Shown in pieces: positions 12,701 to 21,715 of a stretch of 64,000 nt of DNA; the first letter of the stretch is position 1; each line of letters opens with the position of its first letter. The DNA is taken from positions 4,534,629 through 4,598,628 of the forward strand of contig OZ007580.1 in NCBI GenBank assembly GCA_963931925.1, read 5' to 3'. The notes below the pieces were generated by a model. It had not been told where the DNA came from. It did not search any database and was given only the letters and a program-made list of their open reading frames with translations. This DNA comes from Onchidella celtica. Taxonomy: Eukaryota > Mollusca > Gastropoda > Systellommatophora > Onchidiidae. The position numbers and the translations under genes are program-made.

Positions 12701-14662
12701 TGTGTGGGTGTTAGGGGAAAAGTTTTCTATTCTTCAATTTTGCCCAGACAGCGGCCTAGTTAGGCCTGCCCTTCTCAACTTCCGACTGCCAAAGTATCTT
12801 TAATGGGCACAAGAGCTATCCGAGTTTTTCGTCCTTATCCGAGAAGACTCGGCGCTCAATCCTACCTGCCATAGGATCAGGGACAGGACAAGAAAAGTTC
12901 CAAAATTCCATACCAAGTGGGAATTGAACCCGGTATCTTCTGTATGAGAGTCAAAACACCTTGCCTCTAGATCAACATGCCCCAGTAAATTGTAAAAGTG
13001 GTCAAAATGCCATGCTTACCAACATTAACTTTTAAAAAAAGCAGAGGGAATTATTCTCTTTACATGAGGAAGAAGATCAAGCTATCATCTACAGTCACAT
13101 ATATGCTAGGAATGCTTGATATTTTGTCAAGTGCTGTGCTTTGCAGCAAACTAGACAGGACGACCCCCCCCCCAACACACGTACACAATTCTGATGGCAC
13201 TTCATAGCTTTCAGTTTGAGTTTGAAGAAAGCTGGTCATCATGACAACAGACACACTGTGCTAGGAAGAAGCAATTCGACAAAAATGACTGTAATAGAAT
13301 GACAGAACTGAAGAAGAGCCTACCAGAAGCACCCACCAACCCACCCCTTGGCGCTTCATGGATCAGTAGGCAGTACTGAGTTAATATTGATCATACATTT
13401 TTATCCATTCAACACAATGATTACCATTTCTTTCTCACTAGAACCTAATTTTTCAGTATGTATGATGGAAAAACTGAAATGGACCACAAATATATGATCT
13501 TCTTACAAAACAGTCAATACCTTATAGGCTTTGGTTACGACTCCTTTCTTTTTTCTCTTGGGTTTCCCTTCATCATCATCATCACTTTTGACTTCATCGT
13601 TCTCGTCGATGCTGAAATCTGAATCAATGAAATCATCTGAATCCGACTGAGATGAGTTGTAGTCCTTGTCTTCTTCCTCCTGTGGACAAGATAACAAAAC
13701 AGGCAAAATGAACTCCCATTTTACAAATTTCAATTCATATGTCAGGTGATATCAAAGTGTCTTCAACAGCTGTGGGGGAAATATGAATCCCATGCAGGCA
13801 CCTCTCAGCACATATTCTATTCTATTGGATAACATCTAAATTCTAAATTAAAAACCTCATCTATACGTGGTTCCCTGGCAGGAAAAAATAAAAGACAAAA
13901 AAACATTTATGCCGGCTTTACGAATGACAAAAGGCTAACATTTTACTCACTTGTCATTTGAAGTATTCAAAGTAAAAACAGTAATTGGAATCATAAAAGG
14001 AGAGATAATTTAACTTTTGCTGGACTCACAACCAACATTCCATCTAATTTTTCCAAATCACTGAGCGGAACTTTTTTTATGCTTTTGAGCATTTTAAATT
14101 CAAAGCTAGTGCACAATATTCCAACTTTTGTGCACCATTTTGATGTGCGCTGCAACATTCTGATAGACGGGATAGTGTGCGGCACCAATACACTGACTGT
14201 GAAGCTGCGCACCCATACAGCTTAGTGGGAACACTGCCCACAACTATCAATGCAGAGCAGTCCCACCTTCCAGTGTCCACAGCACTCACTGACATAAACC
14301 AACAAACTCTACTGGAACACACAGCTGCTCCCAACACTTAAAGCATCTCGAAAAATTGGTTTCGTGCTTCCTACCAAAGTCTAAGCATGATTGGTTCATA
14401 AAAAAATGTATCTCTTTTCTTCTCAGTTTTCCTCCAGATGTGAGTAACTGACATTTCTCAAAAACATAGGTCTGATCAGGAGTTACTCTAACAAAAGTGT
14501 ACACAAAAAACTGCTCTATAAGATGCAATGTAAGGATCAAAGACAAACCTCCTCAAAACCGCCATATGTAGTTTTGTAAAAATCATCTTCATCTTCTGCC
14601 TCCACCAACTTGGACATCTTGTTGCCGGCAGTCGACCGTTTCTCTCTCCCCAGGGCTAACAT
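555..14662 (-). CDS. VPS72: VPS72/YL1 H2A.Z-specific histone chaperone, 8 exons, complete
   Basis: Subunit of the SRCAP (SWR1-type) and TIP60/p400 chromatin remodelling complexes; in known orthologues it binds H2A.Z-H2B dimers in the nucleus and helps deposit H2A.Z. Exons on the minus strand: 14549-14662, 13521-13679, 11922-12021, 10057-10251, 8952-9099, 8125-8253, 2058-2133, 555-719. All introns are GT-AG, phases agree at each junction, and the CDS is 1086 nt (361 aa; the human protein, from memory, is 364 aa). The N-terminal YL1 region (about 1-240) has an FYKTTYGGF motif, an acidic DDFIDSDFSIDE stretch that fits the H2A.Z-binding part, a KRKKKGVVTKAYK basic patch and an EELLEEAKITEKQNL helix. 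The region around 263-270 reads RTFITFTD. The YL1_C domain (about 290-325) reads CPVTKLPAKYFDPITQ then TPYANAQAF. The least certain point is the exon 6 acceptor (an AAG rather than a CAG or TAG site). Confidence 0.95.
782..1482. mobile_element. piggyBac-type relic (701 bp) in VPS72 intron 7
   Basis: Flanked by TTAA at 778-781 and 1483-1486. Left end reads CCATTAAGGTGCTG and the right end, reverse-complemented, reads CCCTTAAGGTGCTG, so the inverted termini match in 13 of 14 bases. TTAA duplication and CCCTT termini are piggyBac hallmarks. A minus-strand reading from 1229 (MGSDEDFVRLHDSDSGED and further DSD repeats) resembles the acidic N-terminus of piggyBac transposases; the rest of the transposase is absent. 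Confidence 0.75.
1487..2057. other. VPS72 intron 7 remainder
   Basis: Unique-looking AT-rich intronic sequence between the piggyBac relic and exon 7. No feature seen. Confidence 0.6.
2058..2133 (-). CDS. VPS72: VPS72 exon 7 (residues 282-307)
   Basis: Encodes KSKPPGKSICPVTKLPAKYF then DPITQ, the first half of the YL1_C domain. Acceptor attcacag, donor ACACAG|gtaaac, 76 nt. The preceding intron (2134-8124) is about 6 kb and holds the hAT element. Confidence 0.95.
2134..4649. other. VPS72 intron 6, part downstream of the hAT element
   Basis: AT-rich intron with poly-C runs near 3130, a short AGATCTAGATCT tract near 2753 and several small open frames without recognisable domains. The plus-strand frame 2523-2774 is acidic (many D/E) but matches nothing I recognise. 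Confidence 0.5.
4650..8091 (-). mobile_element. hAT DNA transposon, full-length with TIRs, in VPS72 intron 6
   Basis: Left end CAGTGTTTTCTCCAGGTC, right end (reverse-complemented) CAGTATTTTCTCCAGATC, 16 of 18 matching. ATATTT lies directly outside both ends, fitting a hAT target duplication with slight decay. Inside is a minus-strand transposase (5547-7684), the same orientation as the host gene. A GAT microsatellite lies near 4955-5045. The element is 3442 bp. Confidence 0.85.
5547..7684 (-). pseudogene. hAT transposase, frameshifted
   Basis: Three minus-strand segments make up one transposase: 6659-7684, 5974-6654 and 5547-6092. Part one has a BED-like/TTF-type zinc segment (CRICEVSRKKNPF, then HASCAQHKQA), then the catalytic-domain stretch ILIDESTDIS, GMGSDGASVMMGK and HCVAHRLG. 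Part three carries the hAT C-terminal dimerisation block (CERGFSAQNNIKTALRNRL). The layout resembles the ZNF862/C17orf113-like hAT group. The frame changes near 6665 and again near 6050, so the product is not made as one chain; no internal stops were seen elsewhere, which suggests modest age. Confidence 0.85.
8125..8253 (-). CDS. VPS72: VPS72 exon 6 (residues 239-281)
   Basis: Encodes CERTFITFTDETTFRDVFSH, matching human CSRTFITFSDDATFEEWF. Donor CACAA|gtaagt is consensus. The acceptor (aataaag|T) was chosen because it restores the reading phase from exon 5; its pyrimidine tract is poor, so the first few residues are less certain. The right end of a hAT transposon lies only 33 nt past the donor side of this exon. 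Confidence 0.85.
8254..8951. other. VPS72 intron 5
   Basis: Intronic AT-rich sequence. Nothing further recognised. Confidence 0.6.
8952..9099 (-). CDS. VPS72: VPS72 exon 5 (residues 190-238)
   Basis: Encodes NYQKLELEKKRARVVKQAYQ, then GPLIRYHSLTMPLLEE and an acidic end. GPxIRYHS corresponds to human GPIITYHSVTVPL. Acceptor gcctcag, consensus donor GAAGA|gtaagt, 148 nt. Confidence 0.95.
9100..10056. other. VPS72 intron 4, with a dispersed repeat
   Basis: About 105 bp at 9248-9352 (GGCCCACTGACTCCGGGAAT onward) recurs at 38498-38610 in the same orientation. The remainder shows nothing recognisable. Confidence 0.6.
10057..10251 (-). CDS. VPS72: VPS72 exon 4 (residues 125-189)
   Basis: Encodes RKSVRRSTALKSEAALSRQK, then a helix with MTQEELLEEAKITEKQNLKS, strongly like vertebrate YL1. 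Acceptor actgcag, donor TTTAG|gtaggg, 195 nt, entering and leaving in phase 1. Confidence 0.95.
10462..10907 (+). mobile_element. non-autonomous Helitron in VPS72 intron 3
   Basis: The 3' end shows CCCGGGTATTGCCGGG, a short GC-rich hairpin, followed 8 nt later by terminal CTAG and then T, the Helitron 3' signature. A second copy at 37120-37570 (opposite strand) has the expected 5' TC (TCTAAAAAAA). Both copies share AATAGTGGCGGGAGTAATTC near the 5' end. No coding sequence. Confidence 0.7.
11251..11772 (-). mobile_element. tRNA-type SINE, 5'-truncated copy
   Basis: Read on the minus strand it runs from a body containing GGATAAGGACGAAAAAATTC to a tail with GCGCATAGAGCATTTT and an (ATT)n end at 11251-11267. 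Same family as 42484-43165 and 12735-12985. The tRNA-like head is missing here. In VPS72 intron 3. Confidence 0.7.
11922..12021 (-). CDS. VPS72: VPS72 exon 3 (residues 92-124)
   Basis: Lysine-rich low-complexity linker (DPKGDKEKKPPVKKAKK and onwards to SSVQIYVSP). Acceptor tttcag, donor CAG|gtactt, 100 nt, ends in phase 1. It sits between a SINE/Helitron-bearing intron 3 and a MITE/SINE-bearing intron 2. Confidence 0.9.
12220..12388. mobile_element. 169 bp hAT MITE in VPS72 intron 2
   Basis: Perfect 8 bp target duplication GCCTAAGC at 12212-12219 and 12389-12396. Termini CAGGGGTCACCAAACTACGG and, from the other end, CAGGGGTAACCAAACTTT. This is the classic hAT CAGGGGTNNNCAAAC terminus. Confidence 0.9.
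12735..12985 (-). mobile_element. tRNA-derived SINE with head, 3'-truncated
   Basis: On the minus strand the head shows TGTTGATCTAGAGGCAAGGT (A-box-like) and GGGTTCAATTCCC (B box), then the shared body with CGGATAAGGACGAAAAACTC. It lacks the GCGC/ATT tail of the full copy at 42484-43165. Confidence 0.75.
13521..13679 (-). CDS. VPS72: VPS72 exon 2 (residues 39-91)
   Basis: Acidic, serine-rich exon followed by KPKRKKKGVVTKAYK. Acceptor ccacag, donor AAG|gtattg, 159 nt, phase 0 at both ends. The acid-then-basic layout matches the H2A.Z-H2B binding part of YL1 proteins. Confidence 0.95.
13680..14548. other. VPS72 intron 1
   Basis: AT-rich intron; open frames here are short and without recognisable domains. 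Confidence 0.6.
14549..14662 (-). CDS. VPS72: VPS72 exon 1 (residues 1-38)
   Basis: Starts at the ATG on the minus strand at 14662 and ends at a GAG|gtttgt donor, phase 0. It encodes MLALGREKRSTAGNK and then KLVEAEDEDDFYKTTYGGF, the conserved YL1 N-terminus. It is the only in-frame start consistent with orthologue length. Confidence 0.95.
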
Positions 14663-16083
14663 GGTGGAGCTGTCAGAATTAACTTCTTCCTGCTATCCAC
14701 GAAAAGATGGTGGCCTTTGGCTGTTGTAATTCTGGAATAATAATTTGCAAGTTGAAAATGACAATACAGTAGTCTCCGTCCAAGAACTCGCCGCCTAAGA
14801 ACCCGATCCGCCTTAGAACCCGCTGTTGCCGCGAAACCGAATTTTTTCACTATAATTTACATGCGTAAGAACCCGCTCTGAAACGAAAAATCCGCCTAAG
14901 AACCCGGCATGTGAGCGTGAGACAAGCACACTTTTACGTAAAATTTCGATATTAAACACAAAATTCTCTTTCAAGTTGACGGAATAGAACAAAGCCACAC
15001 AGTACAGTGAAAGAGAACAGGTGGAGGGAAGGCACGGGGAGGCGAACCGCACAAAGGATATAGCCCAGTTACGTCTTTCGTGTGCAAGCAGGCCACTCCT
15101 AGACTAAATTAGCATAGTCATTACCTAACATCTAATGTTGTCTGACTCGAGGGGCAGAATTTTATACGTAATTGACCACGCGCTTGGTTTGCATGGCACA
15201 TGTACAGTACTGACGGCTGCATGTGGTTATCACACATGGTATCACTGGGCCTCGTGTTGTATCCGCCTAAGAGCCCGGTCCGCCTAAGAACCCGCTTTTT
15301 CTGTCTCCCGTTGACCGGGTTCTTAGGCGGAGACTACTGTAATAATAGCAATAATAAAATTGCTGCATAATACTATGTACTTTTTGAATTTTGTAAGTAA
15401 TGTAACAATTTATCTATATTGATCATTTGATGTGCTACTTTTATACATTTCCCTTATTGAGCCTTTCTACACTTTCAATTATTTTATGTTTCTCCAGTTT
15501 TCTGAAGATTGTAATAATTGACCCACTACATATTTATCAAAATGTTTGTATTTTAATGGTTTATGTTGGAGGAACAATTTCAATATATATTTGTTTGTAG
15601 GAGTATGTGGGACTTTTTCTCACCAACTGTTTTATCACCACACATGACAGTTTTGAGTATAATTATTATGAGTTCAACTGAGTATCAAAATCAACTAACT
15701 GCAGAAAAAAGCCTGTCATTAAGTGAAACAAATGGCTCAGTAAAACATTAGACCTGTAGCATAAAATGGAGAAAACTGGCCTGGCAATGATTCTGACAGA
15801 TCATTATTGATTTGAAAAGTTAAAAAATAATACTTTTAATCCAATCTGTCAGCCAATGCCACTCTTACACACATTCTGTGGTGAAACATTAGATTAAAAT
15901 TAGGCTCCTAAAATTTTCTATAAAAACTATTTCAGTGGAGTTTTCTATTGATTTCACTTTATTTTGGAGATTGACTTACTGATCTTCTTTTATGTTGTCA
16001 AGTTTTGATATACTTGATTTAACAGATCCAGGCTAGACCTTGATCTAAATATCTGGCACTCCTTCCCCAACTGCTACCTAGCC
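14625..16083. repeat. VPS72 promoter/5' segment, duplicated at 42193-43766
   Basis: From the first codons of exon 1 through about 1.4 kb upstream, this aligns in the same direction with 42193-43766, with easily traced identity (for example GGTGGCCTTTGGCTGT and GTTTGTATTTTAATGGTT in both). A pogo-type MITE is inserted only in this copy, and a SINE only in the other. The region should hold the VPS72 promoter; no TATA box stands out. Confidence 0.85.
14767..15339. mobile_element. 573 bp pogo/Tigger-type MITE upstream of VPS72
   Basis: Ends CAGTAGTCTCCG and CGGAGACTACTG with TA on both sides (14765-14766, 15340-15341). CGCCTAAGAACCCG motifs recur near both ends and inside. The duplicated segment at 42193-43766 lacks it, giving an empty site. 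It lies 105 bp upstream of the VPS72 ATG. No transposase inside. Confidence 0.85.
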
Positions 16084-18214
16084 CTTATTAATAAATTCAA
16101 GCGCATTCTGATCAGAGAGAATTGATTTTCTGCCAGTAATAAGGATGCGACTTTAGGAGCAGCAGTGAGTGTGTGTGTTCAGAGGGGTGGGGTCTTATGG
16201 GGCAAGTTAGCCCTCTAGACAGATGTTTTAAAAATTTAAACCTACAGTAAATGCGTGGCTCGACTATTAATGCTCACCCTGCATGCGACGGCTTAGAGCC
16301 TGCAGTCCGGTCAGTGATCTTACTCATGGAGAATCTTATCTGGGTTGCACTGACCCTTGCCGATGTACTATGACCACACTATTGCTGTCCACGTGGTTCG
16401 GTTTGTATTTGATCTTTATGAAAACATTTGCTGCTATGCCTTATCACGCTTGACAATGAATTAACCAACAAAACCTTTGTCTGTCAGTCTCTAACCAATG
16501 ATCTGACTTATGATACCAAACTGACAGCTGTAGTTTTCGTGAGAACGAAGCATGATAACTAGCCACGCCCCCAAGCCCTAAACAAACGGTTTCCTCCTGA
16601 TTGACACATTGTATACTAATGATCAAATGTGGGCATTTGGCTCATTTGCGGCAAAAGTCATTTCAGAGCTTGTTCCTGATTAGTTCTTAGATACAGACAA
16701 CTCTAGATGATAGTCAGCTTGTGAGAAAATGATATTATATTGCAAATTTGTTGAGCAACAGTCCGCATACATGTCAATGTTAAACCTTTTAACAGCGTGG
16801 GGAGAGCCTTTGAAAGCTTAGAATCTAGTCTTTGTCATTCCGACCAGTGGTTCACTGGTTAACATGCCCTAGTCACAATGCCTATGATTTAGAAGAGAAA
16901 GTGAGCAATAAGATGGTAATCTTGTTAGTATCTAAGTCCCAGAGAGGACAGTGACCCGACACGTGAAAATACGGCTGGCGCGCTGAGCTTGATTGTGCCA
17001 GAAATTTGTATGCCCGTGCAGAGTGAATGCATGGAAAGCCGATGCTGTATTTCGACACCCTTCACAGGGTAAGGCCTAAGAGTTAACACTCAGAACATGA
17101 AATACGAGCCCCGCTGAAGTTGTATTATATAAATATATCTCCATTATCATGCTACTCGTGCAGTGTATCAATTAAAACTCATTGCAACTAAGATAGTCCC
17201 CAAGCTGACACAGATCTAGATCTAGATCTAGATCTAGAACTACATCTAGGCTAAATTAGATCTACGCTTGGACGTCTAATCCTAAATACATGAAACATTA
17301 ATATTTGATCAAGAAAAGATTTAGATCTAGATCTAGATCTAGATCCTAGATCTAAAACATCTCGATCCATGAAAAAAGACACAGATTGAGAGACCGTTCC
17401 CACATTTGTTCTCCTGCTCCACAAATACGCCTGATATATCTAGATCTATGTATAAATGCATCTGGAATGTTTGCACTTTAGATAGGAGCATGAAAAATGC
17501 ATTATTTTGTTCACGTTATCCTACCAGGGTGGGTTTCGTAGTCTACCGGTGCTCCTCCGCAGTTACTTTCGTTGCCGATGCCGCTTTCAGTTCTGAACGT
17601 CTTGATCGTTCACTTTGTGCTATTCACTAGCCAGTTTTTTCCGGCAATAGTAGTTCACATCCTCCAAGGGAAAGAGGATTTTAAAAAAGTTATCAATTAA
17701 TTAATTCACAAATTGATCCTAAATAAACATTACTTTCTTCGCATATAATGAAATTAGCGAAATTAAGTTTTGTAGTAATTGTTTTATGTAAAATTTATGA
17801 AGTTTTTAAAATATTTTGTAAACTGCTTTCGTGAATTTGAAAATCAAATCAGCTGTTTAATTAAAAATGATGTTGAACACCGACCTCTAATTACAATGAG
17901 TTCACAGTGGCGCTATAAAGGGAATGGGGGGGGGGGGGAGGGTATTTCAGAACACTGAGCTTAGCGTATACGAAAAAAGAACGTAGAGTTGAAGGAAAAT
18001 CTTGACAGATTATGCAAGAAGCAAGCCTTTTGTTCATGTGACCTCCGTCGGTCAATAAATTACAGAAAAGAGACACGAGGCAGACATGCCAATAGTTCAA
18101 GGAATGAATGATTAATATAAAGACCTAAACTAAATGAATTGTCAAAGAGGGAAAACAAATTGGAGAAAAACTGATTGTAGTCATCTGATATAAAGCAAAC
18201 TAAGAAAGGGTGGT
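16084..18214. other. no gene recognised; AGATCT-rich tracts
   Basis: Unique-looking sequence upstream of VPS72. Two short tandem tracts of AGATCT/CTAGAT occur at 17213-17242 and 17323-17352, and a poly-G run lies at 17927-17938. No exon-like frames were found. Confidence 0.5.
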
Positions 18215-18870
18215 GGTGATGATAGCGACGCCCCACTAGCAGGGGGGACAACTAATAAAATACATTTATAAACTAAAACCAGCATTAGTACCGCCCATAC
18301 CAGGGGGCAGAAACCCTTGATGAAGCTTAAATAATATCTCAACCACCCCTCCCCTCCCCTTCCATTGTAGGGAAGTCTGTCTCATTCTCCCCCTTTCACT
18401 GTGCTATGGCACCAGCCTACAAGGAAACAAAGTAAAAGGAAGAAGCAGCTGATGAGGAGCCCTTTTTGGGAGCTGGAAAGAAAGAAAGAAAAGGGAAGAA
18501 CAAGGCCAAAACCAGGACAAAGGCAACCCACTGGGGAGCCCTTTTCAGGGCTAAGAAAGCAAGGAAAGCCAGAAAGACAACAGTAACTACAACAAAGGGG
18601 AAAAAAGTACAATTAAGAACAAGAAAAAGTGAGGTGTAAATGCCTAGAGCAGCGATCGATCCTCCTAAGACAAAGACTTACAGCTCGGTGGTGGTGGTGT
18701 GAGTACGGGGTGTGAAGGGGAGTGGTGTAATGAGTAGAGGGGTGGGGGTGGCATTAAAATTACAGGTGGGATGGCCCTATCTCTATCTTAATTAGTTGAC
18801 AAAGTGCAAGAATGAAATATTTTACGATGCCAACATCAAAGTGATGGGGAAAGCACACTGCCGTGGCCGT
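18215..18870 (+). repeat. dispersed repeat, copy 1 (shared with palindrome spacer)
   Basis: Aligns with 53760-54440 in the same direction: CCATTGTAGGGAAGTCTGTC, AGCCCTTTTCAGGGCTAAGA and ATGGCCCTATCTCTATCTTA occur in both in order. Related pieces occur at 37600-37905 and 45985-46325. Purine-rich centre; no coding sense. Class unknown. Confidence 0.65.
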
Positions 18871-19554
18871 CTCTGCTGTGATAAAAGCAAAAACTAGCAG
18901 AATTCTTTTTTTTTTTTTTTTAATTGTTCAATTGTTTTATGTTTAATTTTCCGTTTTTTTCCGTTGTTCCCCCCCCCCCTTTTGTTTTCCTTGAAGAAAG
19001 CTGTTACCGAAATATCGATATGTTCTGTCTTTCCTTTAAGTTTGCGTTTCATTGCATCTTTTGGGTATTATTCCTTACGCGGGGCTTTGCTTCATACAAC
19101 TTTTTCTTTACCAACTCGAACTTGTGATTTCATCGCGGGTGGTAAGGTCTCCTTCTGGCCTATCATTCTGCTATATTCTGTCTGTCGTCTGCTTCTTCCT
19201 AGTACGACCTGGCCGTTATCGTGTCCACCTGCTTTCGCCAAACTCAAACTGAAAAGTTTAGGCCTACATTTAAATGTGCATGTTGGAATATATTCCATTC
19301 CTGGTAATATGATTTGTTAGGTTAGGGTGCGCATGCAGTATAAACCATAAAAAGCGTAGAATTCTGTTGTCACCATAATGGCCAGGAATGTCGCTGTAAA
19401 GGTGGATCGATTGTACTCGTTGTAGTGCTTCGTTGAGGAACGTAACTCATCGCTCCAGGGGAGAAGTCAGGAAAAAAAAAAAAAAACACATTGGCTACCA
19501 ACTGATGAGATACAGAAAGTTATCATGTAGTGAAGAAAGAAGGGGGGGGGGCGG
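18871..19554. other. no gene recognised
   Basis: Sequence between the dispersed repeat and duplicated segment A, with T- and C-runs near 18906-18980. Open frames overlap on both strands without domain features. Confidence 0.5.
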
Positions 19555-19750
19555 TGTATTCGTCTCGGTATCCTGTGTCTTGGCACATACTAGCTACACC
19601 ACAATTACACCAAATACACGTACAAAACCTGCATAACTATAGGTAGAATGCGCATGACGCCACAGAGTTTTTGTTTTGTACTTCCGCCAAACAAGATGGC
19701 CGGTGGATCAGCTGATGAGTGTAACTTCGAGATGTGTCTAAGCATTTAAA

Positions 19751-19900
19751 ATGCCTGCTGGTTGCATTGCAGTTGACTGTTGTGACAGGGGTGGAAAGGA
19801 TGTATCCAAACTGGTCCGATTCCCTACCCTCCGTGTAAACAAGAGAAAGGAAGCGAAAGAATTGACCGAACGTCTCCCATGTGCGCATACACACGTGTCA
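19751..19900 (+). pseudogene. THAP-domain fragment of a transposase
   Basis: MPAGCIAVDCC, a short spacer, then VSKLVRFPTL and RKEAKELTERLP: the first two zinc ligand cysteines and the FP motif of a THAP domain are present. The C-x2-H end is not, because the sequence runs into a nested TIR element. Truncated. Confidence 0.5.
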
Positions 19901-20729
19901 TTGTTTACAGTAGTGAACTCGCCGCCGATTGGTTCGCGACGCCTTAGCCTACATATCCTTATGCGCGACGCGACATTCAGTCGCTCGCGATCGTCGCTCG
20001 AGACCAGTCGCGCGAAGTGTATCCTTATGCGCTAAGATTCGCTAGCGAAAATCCGGGGTCAAGCGATGTCGCTCGATCGCTCGAGTCAAAAGTGTCTCCT
20101 TATGCGCGAGCGACGTCTCGTCGCGTGTCAAGTCGCCATGTTTGACTTTTTTCTTTGCGAGGATAGACCCAAGACCCACTACGTCAGGACGGTGCAATTC
20201 AAGCACTTCCGTCCGCCGAATCAGGAGTTTCTAAAAATAGTTCGGCGCGCACAATCATAAACACAGGCATGCTGTCATTACATGCGATTCGTCGTTCGTG
20301 TTGATCTTGGAGAAAATCCTGCACCTTATTTGTAATTACTGCTGATATAGACAATTATCAATCAAGACATTTGACACTAGTGGCTGTAAAAGAATATGAT
20401 GGTAGCACAGGTGAAGGCTGGCAAGACCTAGCACAACCTTGATAGAGACTGTATATTTTTTTCTGAAGCTGTTTTTCCAAACAGACATTGCAAAATGCTA
20501 AAGTCAAGACAACATACGCCACCACTTTCAAAGCAAGTTAAAACATCTACCTCGCACACTCAAGTACAAGTATTCCAAATGCAACTGTTGCACACCGGAT
20601 GATGTTGTTAATTTGTTCCTGACAATTTGACTGCATCACCAGGTCAGGCTAGGAAATAGTACATCAAAACAGAAAATTTCAGGAAAGAAACTTGGAAAAC
20701 TGAAGAAGCTGCAACATAAGTAACACTTT

Positions 20730-21315
20730 CTTCTTCTTCTTTCATTCACCAAATCTAAATCTGCAGATTTGTTCTTTTAAGAAAATCTATGGCTTTCTGC
20801 AGTTGTGACAGAGCACCATAGAGTTTGACATTCAGGTCGGTTGGTTTGGGCCAATATGTTTCCCGTAGTGCTAAGAGGAGTATGCAGTTCTGCAATATAA
20901 TGCTCTGTGTTTTGATGAGACTGACTGCATTCACATTTTTATGGCAGATGTCCCTATTTCAAACTTTGTGGACATATAGTGGTGGAGCCTATTGTGGCCA
21001 GTTCTTAGTCTGAACAATATCACTTGATCCTCTCTGTTCAGGAGATGATATTTATCCTGTTGGTTTATTTTGCTGCCGTCTGTTGTTTTTGATGAGGTTT
21101 TTCTTGTTATATTAGTTTAAGAGGCACTGTGGCTGCTCCAAGCCAGAACCCTCCTTGGCCACTTGGTCTGCTTTCTCAATGCCTGGCACTCCACAATGTG
21201 ATGGTATCCACTGTATGACTATCCTGTTTCGATTTCCAAGGTGCGTAAAACATTTCTTCAAGACGTTAAGCTTGCCAGCTTGAAGGGCGGTAACACTTTC
21301 AAATTTCATTATCAT
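20730..21315 (-). mobile_element. LINE 3' fragment with RNase H
   Basis: Minus-strand frame at 21112-21315 reads IVIQWIPSHCGVPGIEKAD, the RNase H motif typical of I/Jockey-like LINEs. Downstream, 20730-20900 matches the LINE end at 49848-50030 (CTGCAGATTTGTTCTTTTAA shared) and ends in a (CTT)n/(GAA)n tail. 5'-truncated and decayed. Confidence 0.7.
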
Positions 21316-21344
21316 CAGAATATTATGGATGGAATTTGGTGAGT

Positions 21345-21715
21345 TCTTGTTGTTTTTTTAATCGCCTATCTGGTCACTTTTCCTACTTCATTACCCTTTT
21401 TCTGCTACCCTGGTTATCTCTACACTTTTCCGTAAAATTATAAGACGTAAATTTCTGGTCTAATATATGTGAGAACTTCATTCGAAGTTTGCATTTTATA
21501 CCCATTTATTTGTTTTCGTCATTGAAATAATCGCACATCTGGTCTCTTTTCCTACTTCATTACTCTTGTTCGGCTACCTTGGTTATCCCTACACTTTTTC
21601 ATAAGATTAGAAGATGTACAGTTCCCCTATGGTCTTGTGTATGTAAGAACTTCATTCAAAGTTTGCAGTTTATACTCATTTATTTGCTTTAATCATTAAA
21701 TCAATTATTTGAATA
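21345..21715 (+). repeat. two tandem ~185 bp units
   Basis: CTTTTCCTACTTCATTAC, CTACCCTGGTTATC/CTACCTTGGTTATC and AACTTCATTC occur in the same order in two adjacent units (about 21370-21500 and 21545-21680). No coding signal. Confidence 0.7.
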
